Source: Kalaharituber pfeilii (lineage: Eukaryota > Ascomycota > Pezizomycetes > Pezizales > Pezizaceae). From it: a stretch of DNA of 64,000 bases. The notes under the pieces are model-generated. The model had not been told where the DNA came from. It did no database searches and was given only the letters and a program-made list of their open reading frames with translations. The DNA is taken from contig WHUZ01000022.1 in NCBI GenBank assembly GCA_015179045.1, forward strand, positions 372,001 through 436,000, given 5' to 3'. Positions 41,461 through 51,979 of this stretch are shown one piece after another; the stretch's first letter is position 1, and the number at the start of each line of letters is the position of its first letter. The position numbers and the translations under genes are program-made.

Positions 41461-41982
41461 AGCTGCGAAAATAGGCACATGCCTCCCCTACCAAGATGAA
41501 ACCATAACAGAAGATGGGATACGACAAACCTCGAGACATCAGCGCGCCACAGAGAGAAACCGGCTAGGGCTCAGCTACCGTCCCTTGACAAGACTTGGAA
41601 GTCGACACATAGCCACACTAGCAGGAATACTGGGCGGCAAGTTACTACGGAAATGGCAGTACGAAATCGGGAAAGCAGACAGCCCAGAATGTCGATGGTG
41701 TGGGGAGGAGGAGGAGACTACTGAACATGTGCTCACTAGGTGCAGGACATGGAAACGAAAGTGGCCAGGAGGCATGCAAGACTTGGTCACTCCTCCGAAG
41801 AGCAAGGACACAGACCCACTAAGAAACATCTTGGAGTGGGCAGGGGCATAGGAGACACACAGGATCTTTTCTTATTCCTTTTCTTCTACCTTCATATGTA
41901 TTTAATCTCATGTAACTAATCTCGCCATAGCCCCCAGGGCGGCACGCGAGTAATGATATAAAAAAAAAAAAAAAAAAAAAAA
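41461..41982 (+). mobile_element. 5'-truncated LINE-A: ORF2 C-terminus, 3' UTR and LTA tail
   Basis: TSD GACATCCCAAAA (41449-41460 and 41983-41994), 522 bp. It carries ORF2 C-terminal coding sequence to 41851, about 80 bp of pyrimidine-rich 3' UTR, then the canonical LTA tail (CTCGCCATAGCCCCCAGGGC...) and 22 A. This copy identifies LTA as a LINE 3' end. Confidence 0.93.
41580..41851 (+). pseudogene. LINE-A ORF2 C-terminal zinc-finger region
   Basis: About 90 codons open to the stop: GILGGKLLRKWQYEIGKADS, then the finger CRWCGEEEETTEHVLTRCRTW (C-x2-C...H-x4-C), end LRNILEWAGA. This is the usual end of ORF2 after RNase H in Tad-like LINEs. Confidence 0.85.
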
Positions 41983-41984
41983 GA

Positions 41985-42074
41985 CATCCCAAAATGCTTG
42001 TCAGAGGTCATCTTTTAGCGTGAAGCTATCATCCTGAAATGCTTTTCAGAGGTCATCTTTTAGCGTGAAGCTAT
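41985..42074 (+). repeat. 45-bp tandem duplication
   Basis: Two units of CATCCYRAAATGCTTKTCAG followed by AGGTCATCTTTTAGCGTGAA-GCTAT, with three differences. Confidence 0.9.
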
Positions 42075-42123
42075 TTACCCGGCTCGCTATACAATATCCC
42101 GTTACAGAGACATGAACAACGAG

Positions 42124-42203
42124 TTCGCCATAGCCCACAGGGCGGCATGTGAGTACTGATATTCAAAAAATAAAATAAAGAAAAAATAAATAAAAATAAA
42201 AAT
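42124..42203 (+). mobile_element. LTA mini-element
   Basis: TTCGCCATAGCCCACAGGGC ... GTGAGTACTGATATTC with an A-rich, T-interrupted tail. TSD not clear. Confidence 0.8.
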
Positions 42204-44205
42204 ACCCTACTTTCCGCTACACAGTACAGATCTACGCATCTACTTTCCCTTTTTTGGTTCAGTATTCTCGTATCTAGCCCCGCTAAACAATCACGAGCTA
42301 GGCGCAGCTAATGTGGCTGAAAGAAACTGAAATAAATTACAGATTACGAACTAATATATGGTATGATAGAATGAAGTTGCTTCCAAACGAACGTCCAAGA
42401 CGACCTCGTACCCATCTGAAAAAACATTGGTATGGAATGTGGCTCCGATATTAGCGGCACTCGGCGCAAAGAGAAAGAACACATGAAATCATAGAAACGT
42501 CTGAACTACATCATAGCCATAGCTCAAGCTATGTATGACCCGGAATGTTCTGCACAATTGACTAATGTTCACATTTGTGCTGCATATTCTCCAACAAAAA
42601 CATTCTATAGCTGCTTCACGACCTGTCCCTCACAGCAGCGACTCCATCCAAGCCTCCCCATCCTGCACCCCCTTAATTTACTCAACTTTCTGTCTACGCT
42701 AAAGTTAAATGTCGTCCGATCGCAAATTGAGTCCTCTCGCGAATTGAGAGGTGCCTCGCGAATCACAGCGTTAATGATGAAATTTCTATTTTTCTTTCTT
42801 CAACTGCAGTATTGTGACATCTTGGCTCGGCTACGGGACCTGACAACTCCACTGTGATATGCACCTTTTACGTAATGTCACTGCCTGGAGTAATAAACCA
42901 AGAAGCAAAAAGAAATATGACCAGTCCATTTACAATTCAATGCTCACCACTATCTCCGGCGCTCCATAACTGCCTGTTAAGTCCACTAGCCATGTATGCT
43001 ATTTAGGGTAATAATGGCTTTCTCGTTTTTTTGTGCACAGTACTATGTGATACTACACAGTGCGGAGGTGTTTGGGAACCGTAGATGCATGGGTAGCGAT
43101 AGGGACGATGACAATATTGACTCGAAAGCTCTTACCATTACATGCAGGATACAGTGTGTGTAAATTTTTCCAATAAAAGGTATCATTTCTAGATGACTGA
43201 AGACAAGCAAAGTCAATCAGCACTGTGATGAAAGCTCTGTTGTTGTAGAAAACTTGCGCCTGTGAACAGAAAAAGAAGTTTTATTTGTGAGAGGACTAGT
43301 CCTGTTGTGAACAGCCCGGCCTTCCCGCCGCTCATGACTGGACAAGTCCGTTCCGCGAGCGGGCCGAATTCGCGAGCGGATCAGAACAGAACCAAGTTCC
43401 CTTACACTTTTGCTACTAGTACCCCAATTATAACCAAAATGTCAAAAAAATTAGCGATCATCATGTAAGGTTATCTAAAACTTTTACCGGTTGGGAAATG
43501 CGAGTTGTAGTAAGTAATACCCAAAAGGTTGTTGAAAAGTGGTTTATGTAATTATGTTGAATCTGGTCATAGGGCTTGGTGGAGTGCGACTATTATGACC
43601 TGCAGGCCCCCGCATTCGACTCGATCTGCAATTTACAATGCGTTACACATATTGTGTCATGCATGTAACTTAAAATTGTGCCCCAATAAAGAACACCCAA
43701 AGAATCATGCTGCAAGAAATTTTATTGTGCCCCGTTTGCCAAGCATTGCTCATTGGTGCCTAGTTTCACAGCCGGATATGTGTGTGCGTGTGATCAACTC
43801 CCGTCAAGTTTTCTGAGCTCGGTATGTCGACCTTTGAGCACTTGCGTTCTACGAGTCTAAATGCATAAACATGATTGCCTTGTGTCGCATAGCTGTCACT
43901 TCGTGGTACTCACTTGACGCCACCTTTCTTCCCTTTTATCATCCTGGCTCTTGCCAAGATGCATACTTCGTACTTCAAACTGTACCGCTTGTCCCACGCC
44001 ACGAACCTCTTATTGACCGGAACTAGGGAATATCGCGAGTTTTTCCCAGCTCATGATGCAGAATCCCGCCATATGCCCAATACCATAACGTCATGAGCAG
44101 CATTGGGTCTCGAGAATATAGCTAACAGCAACTTCCCATCCTGCATTCGCAATTATCACACCATGATTCCAATGGTGTCGCCGTTGATCTAGCCCCTGGT
44201 GTACT
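42204..44205. other. Stretch without a recognised gene
   Basis: Several frames below 110 codons (42531-42857, 43529-43816, 43914-44096). None has a recognised motif and no repeat ends were seen. Confidence 0.3.
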
Positions 44206-44412
44206 GTGCGGCTGCTTGCAGTGACTGGTTATGGTCCCGGCAACACGTATTCTGCTTATATCGGGCCGATCTTTTTTTCTTTCCACAACGGAGATTGTAC
44301 TCTCGTGATCCTGTCAGTTGAAGATGACATACAAGGTAACCTGAAAGCGATCCTTGATGTCGACATTGGAGAAGGAAAACACATCATATGTCAGCTTCCG
44401 GCATGCCGATAG
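44206..44412 (+). pseudogene. Unrecognised coding fragment
   Basis: GYGPGNTYSAYIGPIFFSFH and LKAILDVDIGEGKHIICQLP look like genuine beta-rich protein sequence ending in a stop. No start in a convincing context, no family recognised. Confidence 0.25.
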
Positions 44413-44773
44413 TTTCTATCCTGAGGCCGGCAAGGTTCCGCGTACTGTGCGGCAGCCCTTCGCTATAGGAATATAGCCATATCCAATTATCTGACCGAGA
44501 TGCAGGTGGTTACGATTCAGCTGTTTTATATTGGACAATTGCAAAACGAAGTGCTAACTTGAGGAATTCCCTCACATAATGAATCTAGGAGATTGCATTG
44601 ACCATTCTTCATCTTGTTGCTGTGTATGACTACTCTCAAATGAGAATAACAATGCTTAAAGTGCCTATAAACGTAATCTACCAACATGCTATCACATTCA
44701 TGTGCATTGAATTCTGCTTTGAGACTTCCATACTGGGTTACGCAAATAGGTAATCGAATATCATTCAGTCTAT

Positions 44774-45151
44774 TTGGCATTATCTGCAGCTGGAGCTCGT
44801 ATTCTCCTGGAATGGCGTGGTCGAGCTCCGTGCTGGCATTCGCGGATCCTTAGCGGCTATCTTCAGTACGACGTATCACCCGATAAATGTCGCATCTACA
44901 GCAATTATGACATTGTCAACCTGCATGAACTATCTAGCCCCAAAGAGCAACCTATTTGGACCGATTTGGAAGGAATTGAGAATTCTACGAGTTCAACTCC
45001 AATCAAACGTCTCATATTGGATGCTGTCACACTGTATAATCTATCTTATTGGATAAACTTTGCCGGCCCTAGACAATTGGAATGGTGGGGATTATTAGAT
45101 GTTGTCTTATGGGCTAAACACACTGGTCTCGGCCCAATACAACAGGTTTGA
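44774..45151 (+). other. Unrecognised open frame upstream of the galectin gene
   Basis: 125 codons, with residues such as LILDAVTLYNLSYWINFAGP in the second half. It may be a decayed gene or chance. It ends 250 bp before the galectin start. Confidence 0.25.
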
Positions 45152-45401
45152 CTGCACCGTATGAGCCTCACTTATCCCCTGCCGATGAGGAAGCTATCGA
45201 ATATTTAAGGGCCTCCTTCCAGCAACATCTACTCCTACTGTTCTCCTCAGGCTTCACCAAATACGAGAAAGCAAGCCCGCAGCTCCGCTCAAGAACTCCA
45301 TCCCACATCTACATCTCACACCTAACTATCTCTTTACTTGCCTCCAACTTTACGCATCTTCAATTCCCTGCCACTAGTCAGGATCAGCACCGATTACCAA
45401 T

Positions 45402-45899
45402 ATGGCCCTCTATTTAATCGGCCTAGACGAGACCATCAAATTGTCCAGCCCCTTCAAGGCTGACGGCATTATCACCTTTCAATCCCCCTATGTCAACCTC
45501 AAACCCTCTCCCACCGGTACTGACCTTCTCGACAACACCAATCTCAACCTCCTTAGCAGCAAAGATGACATCCTTCTCCAATTCTCTGTCCGCCGCACGG
45601 AGAATGCAATCGTCTTCAATTCGCGCCGCCATGGTGCTGGCTGGGGTCAGGAGGAAAGTATCCAGCTGGCCGGTGCCTTCACCTCCAGTGGAAAGACTAC
45701 CATTACTGCCTACGACCATGGAGACCGCTATCAAATCTTGATTGATGGGCGCACGGTGAAAACCTTCAACAAGCGGATCCATGAGCCTGCCACACAGGCA
45801 GCTTACTTAAGGAATGCCAACCAAGTTTCTCCATTCTCAGACCCGGGTGTGTTGACTCAGTACGAAAATCTCGGTCAGTTTTCTGCGGGCAGGGCTTGA
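45402..45899 (+). CDS. Galectin, fungal type
   Basis: An intact single-exon frame of 165 aa, the usual size of a one-domain fungal galectin. It follows the beta-sandwich pattern of fungal galectins such as that of Agrocybe: ITFQSPYVNLKP, ILLQFSVRRTENAIVFNSR with the N-S-R binding strand, the conserved W (GAGWGQEE), and DHGDRYQILIDGRTVKTFNK. There is no signal peptide, as usual for galectins, so export would be non-classical. Galectins bind beta-galactosides; in fungi they occur in fruiting bodies and some act against nematodes or insects. The start at 45402 begins the first strand directly. All expected strands are present. Confidence 0.85.
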   Translation: MALYLIGLDETIKLSSPFKADGIITFQSPYVNLKPSPTGTDLLDNTNLNLLSSKDDILLQFSVRRTENAIVFNSRRHGAGWGQEESIQLAGAFTSSGKTTITAYDHGDRYQILIDGRTVKTFNKRIHEPATQAAYLRNANQVSPFSDPGVLTQYENLGQFSAGRA

Positions 45900-46547
45900 G
45901 CGGTTCTAGAACATAGTTGTTCGAGCCAACTAGCGGATCACGGTTAGTCCTTTTTTCTGCGTCTTTTCCCTTCTCTCAATAGTCTCAAGCATGCTAACCA
46001 TGCATGCTAATCATTTTACAGGATGACAATGGGAGTATCTCTAGCTGAGAAGGAAGAAGGACTGCACGGACTGAGGACGAACGGGAAAGTTGTAGGGGAG
46101 GAAAAAAGCAAAAAAATTGATTTTCAATTTCATTTTGGAAGCGTCAGGATATGAATGTACGGTAACTCGTCATATAAGTAGGGTTTAACCTCACACTTTT
46201 GCCTAATTTTTCTGTGACTTACCGCCACGTACAAGTACTACCTTGAGCTTTGGATATTTATGCCAAGCTTAGAGTTTATTGAGACCGCAACTCATGCGCT
46301 GAAATATTTTTTTTGAAGCAATGCACAATCAATGGTGACTTTAACCTGTGAAGTAAGCATGAATAAGTACATTTACAGACTATAATTTGATCAATCGAGG
46401 TGACAGAGCAGCAGGGCTTGCAGTGTCCCAAGTACGATAGAAATTACTGGTACTGATCAACAACCTGAAATCTGAGTTCAGCATTGGTGCGTTTACCTTC
46501 ATAGTAGTGTTTAAATCACCTCATAGCAAGAAGTCTATTCTGTCACC
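45900..46547. other. 3' flank of the galectin gene, no further gene recognised
   Basis: No conserved frame or repeat end before the inverted repeat at 46548. Confidence 0.4.
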
Positions 46548-46670
46548 AATGAATCCAACAGGCCAGGCCATTCAGGCCGGCCCAGCCCAACCAGGCCATT
46601 TACGTAAATTCAGGCGACTTTAGAATTTAATCCAGGTGAATTAGTCCTGGATATTTCCACTGTCAGTAAC

Positions 46671-46729
46671 TTTTTTTTTTTTTCTTTTAAATATCATTAC
46701 TCGCATGCCGCCCTTTGGGCTATGGCAAG
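46671..46729 (-). mobile_element. LTA mini-element
   Basis: T-run with one C, AAATATCATTACTCGCATGC, ending GGGCTATGGCAAG. TSD ACTGTCAGTAA/ACTATCAGTAA (46659-46669 and 46730-46740). Inside the hAT-like element. Confidence 0.9.
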
Positions 46730-46896
46730 ACTATCAGTAATTGACAGTCGCCCATTAGGTAAAATTTCCAATAATAATCAATGTTATTAACGTCTCAGAT
46801 TCGATGACCTATAACTCTATAAGTTACTAACAGAATCAAGCAGTGGTTAGGGCAATGGAAAGCTGGGATGTAGGAATTTTACTTCGGTCTCTTATT

Positions 46897-47160
46897 CTAA
46901 TACCAGATAATTCTGCACTCCCAAAAACGGTTTCCATCATGCATAACTTCCTTTCCATGCTTCCAAACCCAGCTGCGACGAGCAGATGACTGTGAGCTCC
47001 AAATTGATGGTGATGGTTCTGAGGCAGAAGGAGTGCCGAAGTCTGAAAATACAGAGCTAAACTGGCTGGAGGAGAGTTGCGAATATTGGGAGATTTCGCT
47101 GAAGGTATCATCATCGAAGAATCGAGCCCCGTCTGCTGTATTTTCTGGAAGGTCCCTCAT
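46897..47160 (-). pseudogene. hAT transposase N-terminus with start of BED zinc finger
   Basis: MRDLPENTADGARFFDDDTF, a Ser-rich linker, then RRSWVWKHGKEVMHDGNRFW-E-C: the W-x-W...W-x-C pattern at the start of BED fingers in fungal hAT transposases. The rest of the transposase is missing. Confidence 0.6.
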
Positions 47161-47424
47161 TTCTAAAATATATGTTAGGATATATACTTGAATATGAAGT
47201 GTGACACATACTTGACTAAAGTCGCAGAACGCTGCTGTTTAAAATTCTAGATATACGGGAACTTCTACTCATTTAAATACTCAAACAATCTGGTAAACAC
47301 TGGCCTCAATTCACCTGGATAGCTGTGGAGTGATTCGTTTAATTGGCTCCAACCTGCCTGAATGGTCTGGACCGACCTGAATGGTCTGGCCTGGCCTGGC
47401 CTGTTGGATTCATTATTCAGAATC

Positions 47425-47605
47425 TAACCATGTTCGCCGCGCCGTCAGGCACCGGCTTGCCCTCTGTGATCTTTTGCAGTTTGCTGATGGCTACTCGGGA
47501 ATCCGAGACTATCATTATCTCCCCGCTTTCGGAGTTCAGGGCCTCAGCCATTGCCGCGAGTTCCGCGTCGTTGACGGTTGCCCTGTTACCCATGTAACGG
47601 GGGCA
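47425..47605 (-). pseudogene. LINE ORF2 RNase H fragment
   Basis: ATVNDAELAAMAEALNSESG with the catalytic Glu and IMIVSDSRVAISKLQKITEG with the Asp; it ends DGAANMVRF. It is adjacent to the right end of the hAT-like element. Confidence 0.7.
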
Positions 47606-47624
47606 GACCCTGACATCATGAGCT

Positions 47625-47662
47625 TTTTTTTTTTTTTAACATCAGTACTCGCGTGGCGCCCT
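47625..47662 (-). mobile_element. LTA mini-element, truncated within the hairpin
   Basis: Body of 25 nt (AGGGCGCCACGCGAGTACTG...). TSD ATCATGAGCT at 47615-47624 and 47663-47672. Confidence 0.88.
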
Positions 47663-47672
47663 ATCATGAGCT

Positions 47673-48383
47673 TGGTACAGCTAACTGGGAACCAGTGGGC
47701 CAAGTGAACGAGCTGTAACATGAGTTCATAAAGCACTAGGAGGTAAGGTTGGGACATGTACGAGAGAGGCGGGGATAATGTAGGAAAGAGGGGGAAACTG
47801 GGCAATCCTTCTTGAGATTAAAAAGTGATACTGGGCAAGATGAACAGGACAGGCTTAGATATTAAGTGTACATAATTTTTTTCGTTGCTGTCAACGTTTG
47901 CGGGATCCAAGGAAAACCTTGACCTGGTCCTAGTAATGCGAATTGGTCGAACATAAGTGTTAAGTAGACTAGATTCATCTTTCTACTCATTGTGTGTCTT
48001 TTCACTTCCTGTAAATAGAGGGACTGCGCCATATTCTACTTCCCACACCTCTCGCTCTCACAGTAACGCATACCTGAAAGACCTTCCCAATAGAGGATGC
48101 TTGCACACGAGCTGAACGACACTGCTACTGCAAATTGTCACCGGACGCTCACATTGTCATACCATCTGATGTTGTCCGCCATTGACGGCGAACTAGAATG
48201 GTACTGTAGACCTATGATTTTTATGCGTATGCATTCTTACGCATACGCATACTTAAGTGAAGATTCAATATGACAGTGCCATTCTCTACATAATAGCCCG
48301 AGCATCAATCATCAAGCATCCCATTATTCCTAGGAATAAGCAACTAAATATACATTAACATCAATAAGATTCCAGGGTAGGAT
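47673..48383. other. Stretch without a recognised gene
   Basis: No frame or repeat recognised. The palindromic block TATGCGTATGCATTCTTACG...ATACGCATACTTA lies at 48220-48253. Confidence 0.35.
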
Positions 48384-48758
48384 TGTTATGGAGTCTACGA
48401 TGATGTAGCTAAAGTAAGGGTGTAACTTAGGACAACGCTTGAAGCTTGACCATCTCTCGAGGGCAGAAAGCCCTCGTTATATAGCCAGCTCCCCGCGCAC
48501 GCCCACTGTATGTTCTATTGCTTATGTTATCTCTGCTTAACAGTCAATATCAATGCTTAGCAATCAATAACGTCTTGGGAGCTGAGGCTATGCACAATAA
48601 GCCTACGCGTACTCTTGCCACTCGGTTGCGCAACTCACTCATTCAACCATGCGCCCTACTTATAATACACTTCCGTGACCCGACCTATCAATTATATTGC
48701 CCTGCTGTAGCTATCAGTTAATCAGGCCAAATGGTCACTAGCAGCCTTACGGGTCAAC

Positions 48759-48764
<6 letters not shown>

Positions 48765-48796
<32 letters not shown>

Positions 48797-49015
48797 CACA
48801 TAACCCCGCTTGTAGCACGTGGCCACGGCAGGGTCCCTGGGCAAGCCCTCATAGCCCGGAGACAGGCTAAACTAACTCTCTACATACATGGCCCCCACGC
48901 GCCGTCGCCCCCGCTCTCCTAGCTTCTAGAACTTGACCCCGCGCTCTCCTACCTTCTAGAACTTGACCCCAGCGAAGAAATTCTCTAAAACGTCATACTC
49001 CTCCCCATTCTCCGC
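48765..49015 (-). mobile_element. LTB element, longest tail-only copy (251 bp)
   Basis: 27 T, LTB core, extension, then about 130 bp of upstream sequence with a 33-bp tandem duplication (GGGGTCAAGTTCTAGAAG). TSD GGGTCAACTCAGGT at 48751-48764 and 49016-49029. The upstream end could encode the end of ORF2 (GEEYDVLENFFAGVKF-stop), unproven. Confidence 0.9.
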
Positions 49016-49048
49016 GGGTCAACTCAGGTGGATATCCCCAGCCTCTCT

Positions 49049-50420
49049 TTTTTTTTTTTTTTTTTTTTTTATGTTCACATAACCCCGCTTGCAGCTGTTC
49101 GCCATGGCAGGGTCCCTGGACCGAGGTCCTTATGGCCCGGAGACAGGCACCTAAAAACAAACAACAACTCACTATATACACCGACATTCAAAAGGGAAGA
49201 GAGGAAATAAAACCCATGAGACAGCCCGCTATGCCGTCAAGTCCATTTCCTCCACCTCCCTCCCCTTCCCCTTTCTGTCCACCTTTGAATTTCTATCCCA
49301 GTCATACAGGCACGAATCGTACCACTTGCCTGACAACCTTACCTTCGCTGGTGTTTGGCTATCCGATTCCACCTCCCCCTCCAGGTAGATGACAACCGAG
49401 CTAGCCTTCTTTCCCTCCCTCCTCTCTTTCTTCACCAACCATCTTGCCGCAACAATCTTTCCCATCGATGGGTTCGCATTCTCCATCCAATCTCTTACTT
49501 TCCCGAGTTTCTTTGTCACCGCAATTCCATGTACTACGATCGCACGACCGGATTGCGGGAGTGTCCTTTCCTTTGGGATTGGCTTCGGAGATGGTGCTGG
49601 AGATGGTTTCTTGGACATTTTCTGCTTGGGGGGACTGGTACTCTGTCCCCCTTTCACTTTTTTGGACTGGAAAGCAGTGGACTTTGTTCGGCTTTTGGGT
49701 GGTGCCACTGGAGGTCGGTCAGAATTGTCCCCTTCCGGGGGTGTGCTTGGCGGGATGTTCTGGGAGACAACTGCTGCATATGACAGCTTTGGTGGTTTCT
49801 CCGGGTCAGTTTGTGATTCCCCTTCCTTTGAGGGTTTCCTCAGGTGCATATTGTGTATTTCTGTGCATGATTCCGTCTTCACCGCTAGTGCAAGAGCAGC
49901 AATGACGCGATGCACACTCCTGATTTCACACAGGAACCTGTCTGTTGGTTCAAAGTTTGGTCTTGTCTTCTGGTCTTTTATGCAAGCATGTATGTGTTCG
50001 ATGACATCCCCCACGGCATCAAGCATATCGGACATATTGACTCCGCCGAGCCGATCTCCGATAGACTTGTACAGTGGGGCCTCGAGACGGGTACTCTTGG
50101 CCAGAGTTGTTTTGGCACCTACGGGCATGTTTTTTGGTGCTGGGCTGCCCAATGCCATGAATCTATTGGTCGGATCCATGGTGGGAATGCCAAGAAGTCA
50201 GGGATGGTGGTGTGCTGGCAACGGAGTAAGGAGCTGAAAATTTCCTCAAAACTTAACCCCCAAGGGGGAAACTTGAGGAGTTGGGTTTTTTGGAATAAAA
50301 ATTAGATCTAAAGACTCAGCGCACTGAGAGCTTTCGATCTATGTAGGTTTCGCTGTGGGGGACGCTGTGGTTGCGGAGTGGCTTCCGAGCGCTCGTCCTG
50401 TCGAAGTGGTTGTCGCTGCG
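49049..50420 (-). mobile_element. LINE-B derivative with ORF1 only (1.37 kb)
   Basis: TSD CCCCAGCCTCTCT (49036-49048 and 50421-50433) flanks a full unit: 5' leader of about 240 bp, intact ORF1, short 3' UTR, extended LTB tail with GGACCTCGGTCC, 24-nt poly(A). ORF2 is entirely absent. It inserted into an LTR of gypsy family 1. Confidence 0.93.
49229..50179 (-). CDS. LINE-B ORF1 protein
   Basis: An intact frame of 316 aa. The N-terminal half is helical and non-conserved (NRFMALGSPAPKNM, DMLDAVGDVIEHI); the middle is Pro/Ser/Lys-rich (TKSTAFQSKKVKGGQ). The C-terminal RRM-like module is AIVVHGIAVTKKLGKVRDWM ... SSVVIYLEGE ... KVRLSGKWYDSCLYDW, with a basic end and EVEEMDLTA. LINE ORF1 proteins bind RNA and act as chaperones in the ribonucleoprotein. 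There is no CCHC knuckle. Without ORF2 it needs reverse transcriptase from elsewhere. No stops or frameshifts are seen, so the copy is recent or was kept functional until recently. Confidence 0.85.
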   Translation of the reverse strand: MDPTNRFMALGSPAPKNMPVGAKTTLAKSTRLEAPLYKSIGDRLGGVNMSDMLDAVGDVIEHIHACIKDQKTRPNFEPTDRFLCEIRSVHRVIAALALAVKTESCTEIHNMHLRKPSKEGESQTDPEKPPKLSYAAVVSQNIPPSTPPEGDNSDRPPVAPPKSRTKSTAFQSKKVKGGQSTSPPKQKMSKKPSPAPSPKPIPKERTLPQSGRAIVVHGIAVTKKLGKVRDWMENANPSMGKIVAARWLVKKERREGKKASSVVIYLEGEVESDSQTPAKVRLSGKWYDSCLYDWDRNSKVDRKGKGREVEEMDLTA

Positions 50421-50968
50421 CCCCAGCCTCTCTGGGTAGACCCGTGACATTACCCCCCATTCCTACAGCTGATGTCACGGTCCTCGTCAGGCTATAGCCA
50501 AATGGGCCAGGTACGCTATCGTCATCGGGCTGGTATCACCATAGTTTGTCTGCCGTTAAACCTCTCTATGTAGAAAAACCCCGTGGGCCAAAAACTGACA
50601 TGGGCGAGGAAGGTACAGACTCAATTCCTTTCTCTTGTGCTTATAGAAGCTACAAGTCATCAACCCTTAGACCTTCCGGTTTCCTTAGGCTGTCCTTGTA
50701 AAATCACTCGATTTCATCAATCACTAATGGCATTTGCAGCCCATTGTGTGACTTCTATGTCCCAGACTTTCTGAGCCATAGTCCTTCCATCGTACTCAGT
50801 ACCGTATACCTCCTAGGGTGTGTTTTGTAACAATGCTTTCACTTCATAAGTGGCTCTCACTTATGTCTCTATCAGTGTCGTCTGCTTTGACTGAGCAAAC
50901 CTGCGGGTTCTGGCATTTTGCTAACCATTGCATGGAACGTAGACCTATTGGTAACCGTTGGTAGTATC

Positions 50969-51007
50969 TTTTTTTTTTTTTTTTTATATCAATACTCGCG
51001 TGCCGCC
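50969..51007 (-). mobile_element. LTA mini-element, truncated
   Basis: Body of 24 nt (GGGCGGCACGCGAGTATTGA...). TSD CGTTGGTAGTATC at 50956-50968 and 51008-51020. Confidence 0.9.
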
Positions 51008-51979
51008 CGTTGGTAGTATCGTTGGGGTATATATGAGTATCCATGGGCTGTCCAACTGCTCGCACCAGGTCTTCGGCCACCTAGAGCACATGCTACTTGG
51101 TAGTTGCTGTCCCTAGGTTCGCGCCTACTGGATCCGCTCGCACTGCACCGGGTGATACCCTACATACCTCGTTTGCAGGCCTGCCAGCTGACTTCTGACC
51201 AATCTGCTAACTGTTGAACGAAAAGGTAGGTGCTTCATTAGTGAGTTCTCAGTTCGTTGTGCTGATCATGCCATCCGCGCTAGGTATTCTTCTGCTAGGT
51301 CATGTGATGCGAACTCTGTAAGTGGTAATGCCCACCATTTCTGCCGATCATGGCAGTAAATACACAAGTATTGCCTAAGTGCTCTTCCACTCAAGCTATC
51401 TATTTATGGTGATGCACTACCACTAGTATCGTGTTGTTATCCGGTTTTCTGCATACGTCTCGCATAATTGTGCTAACAAATTCTGATTGATAAGATCTTG
51501 CTGGAAATGTAATACTATATTTTTCGGGAAGCGGTCTATGATAACCTGATCATGTGCTGACGTCACCTTCTTTTCGGATCGATATCGATTCATTCCTGTG
51601 TGTGGTGATAGGCTCTCTCTGGAAACCAGGTTTCTAATCTTCGTCACCTGAGGAATATTCCGTGTTCTGTACTTGTAGTGTGTCAGAGGTACTATTAGAT
51701 CGCTTTCTTTTGGGAAATCGTGCTACTAACTTGACTGCTGGTTCACTCGTAGGTTGTCGGGCCATAGTGTTGCCGATCTCGTAATCCCTGGCTACATGGA
51801 CTTTGGTGCCACATTTGGAACACAGCTGTTTCCCTATCTTTTGTTCCTTATTTTCATCGCTTGCATAGTTGCTGCTATCATCTGTGGTGGTACTACTACT
51901 ACTGCTGTCAGTAGCAATGGTTATAGATTAATTATACTTAGTGTTGGAGTGGGGTATCATTGACTTGCTTGATTTTGAC

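Larger units (their letters stand above)
46548..47414. mobile_element. hAT-like element with BED-finger exon, non-autonomous
   Basis: Perfect terminal inverted repeats of 22 bp (AATGAATCCAACAGGCCAGG..., complement ending at 47414) with subterminal CCATTCAGGCCGG/CCAGGCC repeats. The 8 bp outside the ends do not match, so the duplication is lost or the ends were exchanged. It contains an LTA insertion and a transposase first exon. Confidence 0.7.
48384..50449 (-). repeat. 3' LTR of a decayed gypsy family 1 element, with two LINE insertions
   Basis: TGTTATGGAGTCTACGATGA ... ACCCGTGACA is the complement of the 407-bp LTR, with scattered substitutions. It is interrupted at 48765-49015 (LTB) and 49049-50420 (LINE-B derivative), which lie only 33 bp apart. 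Confidence 0.9.

Noticed and set aside
49389..50237. 282-codon plus-strand frame
   Set aside because: Antisense shadow of LINE-B ORF1.
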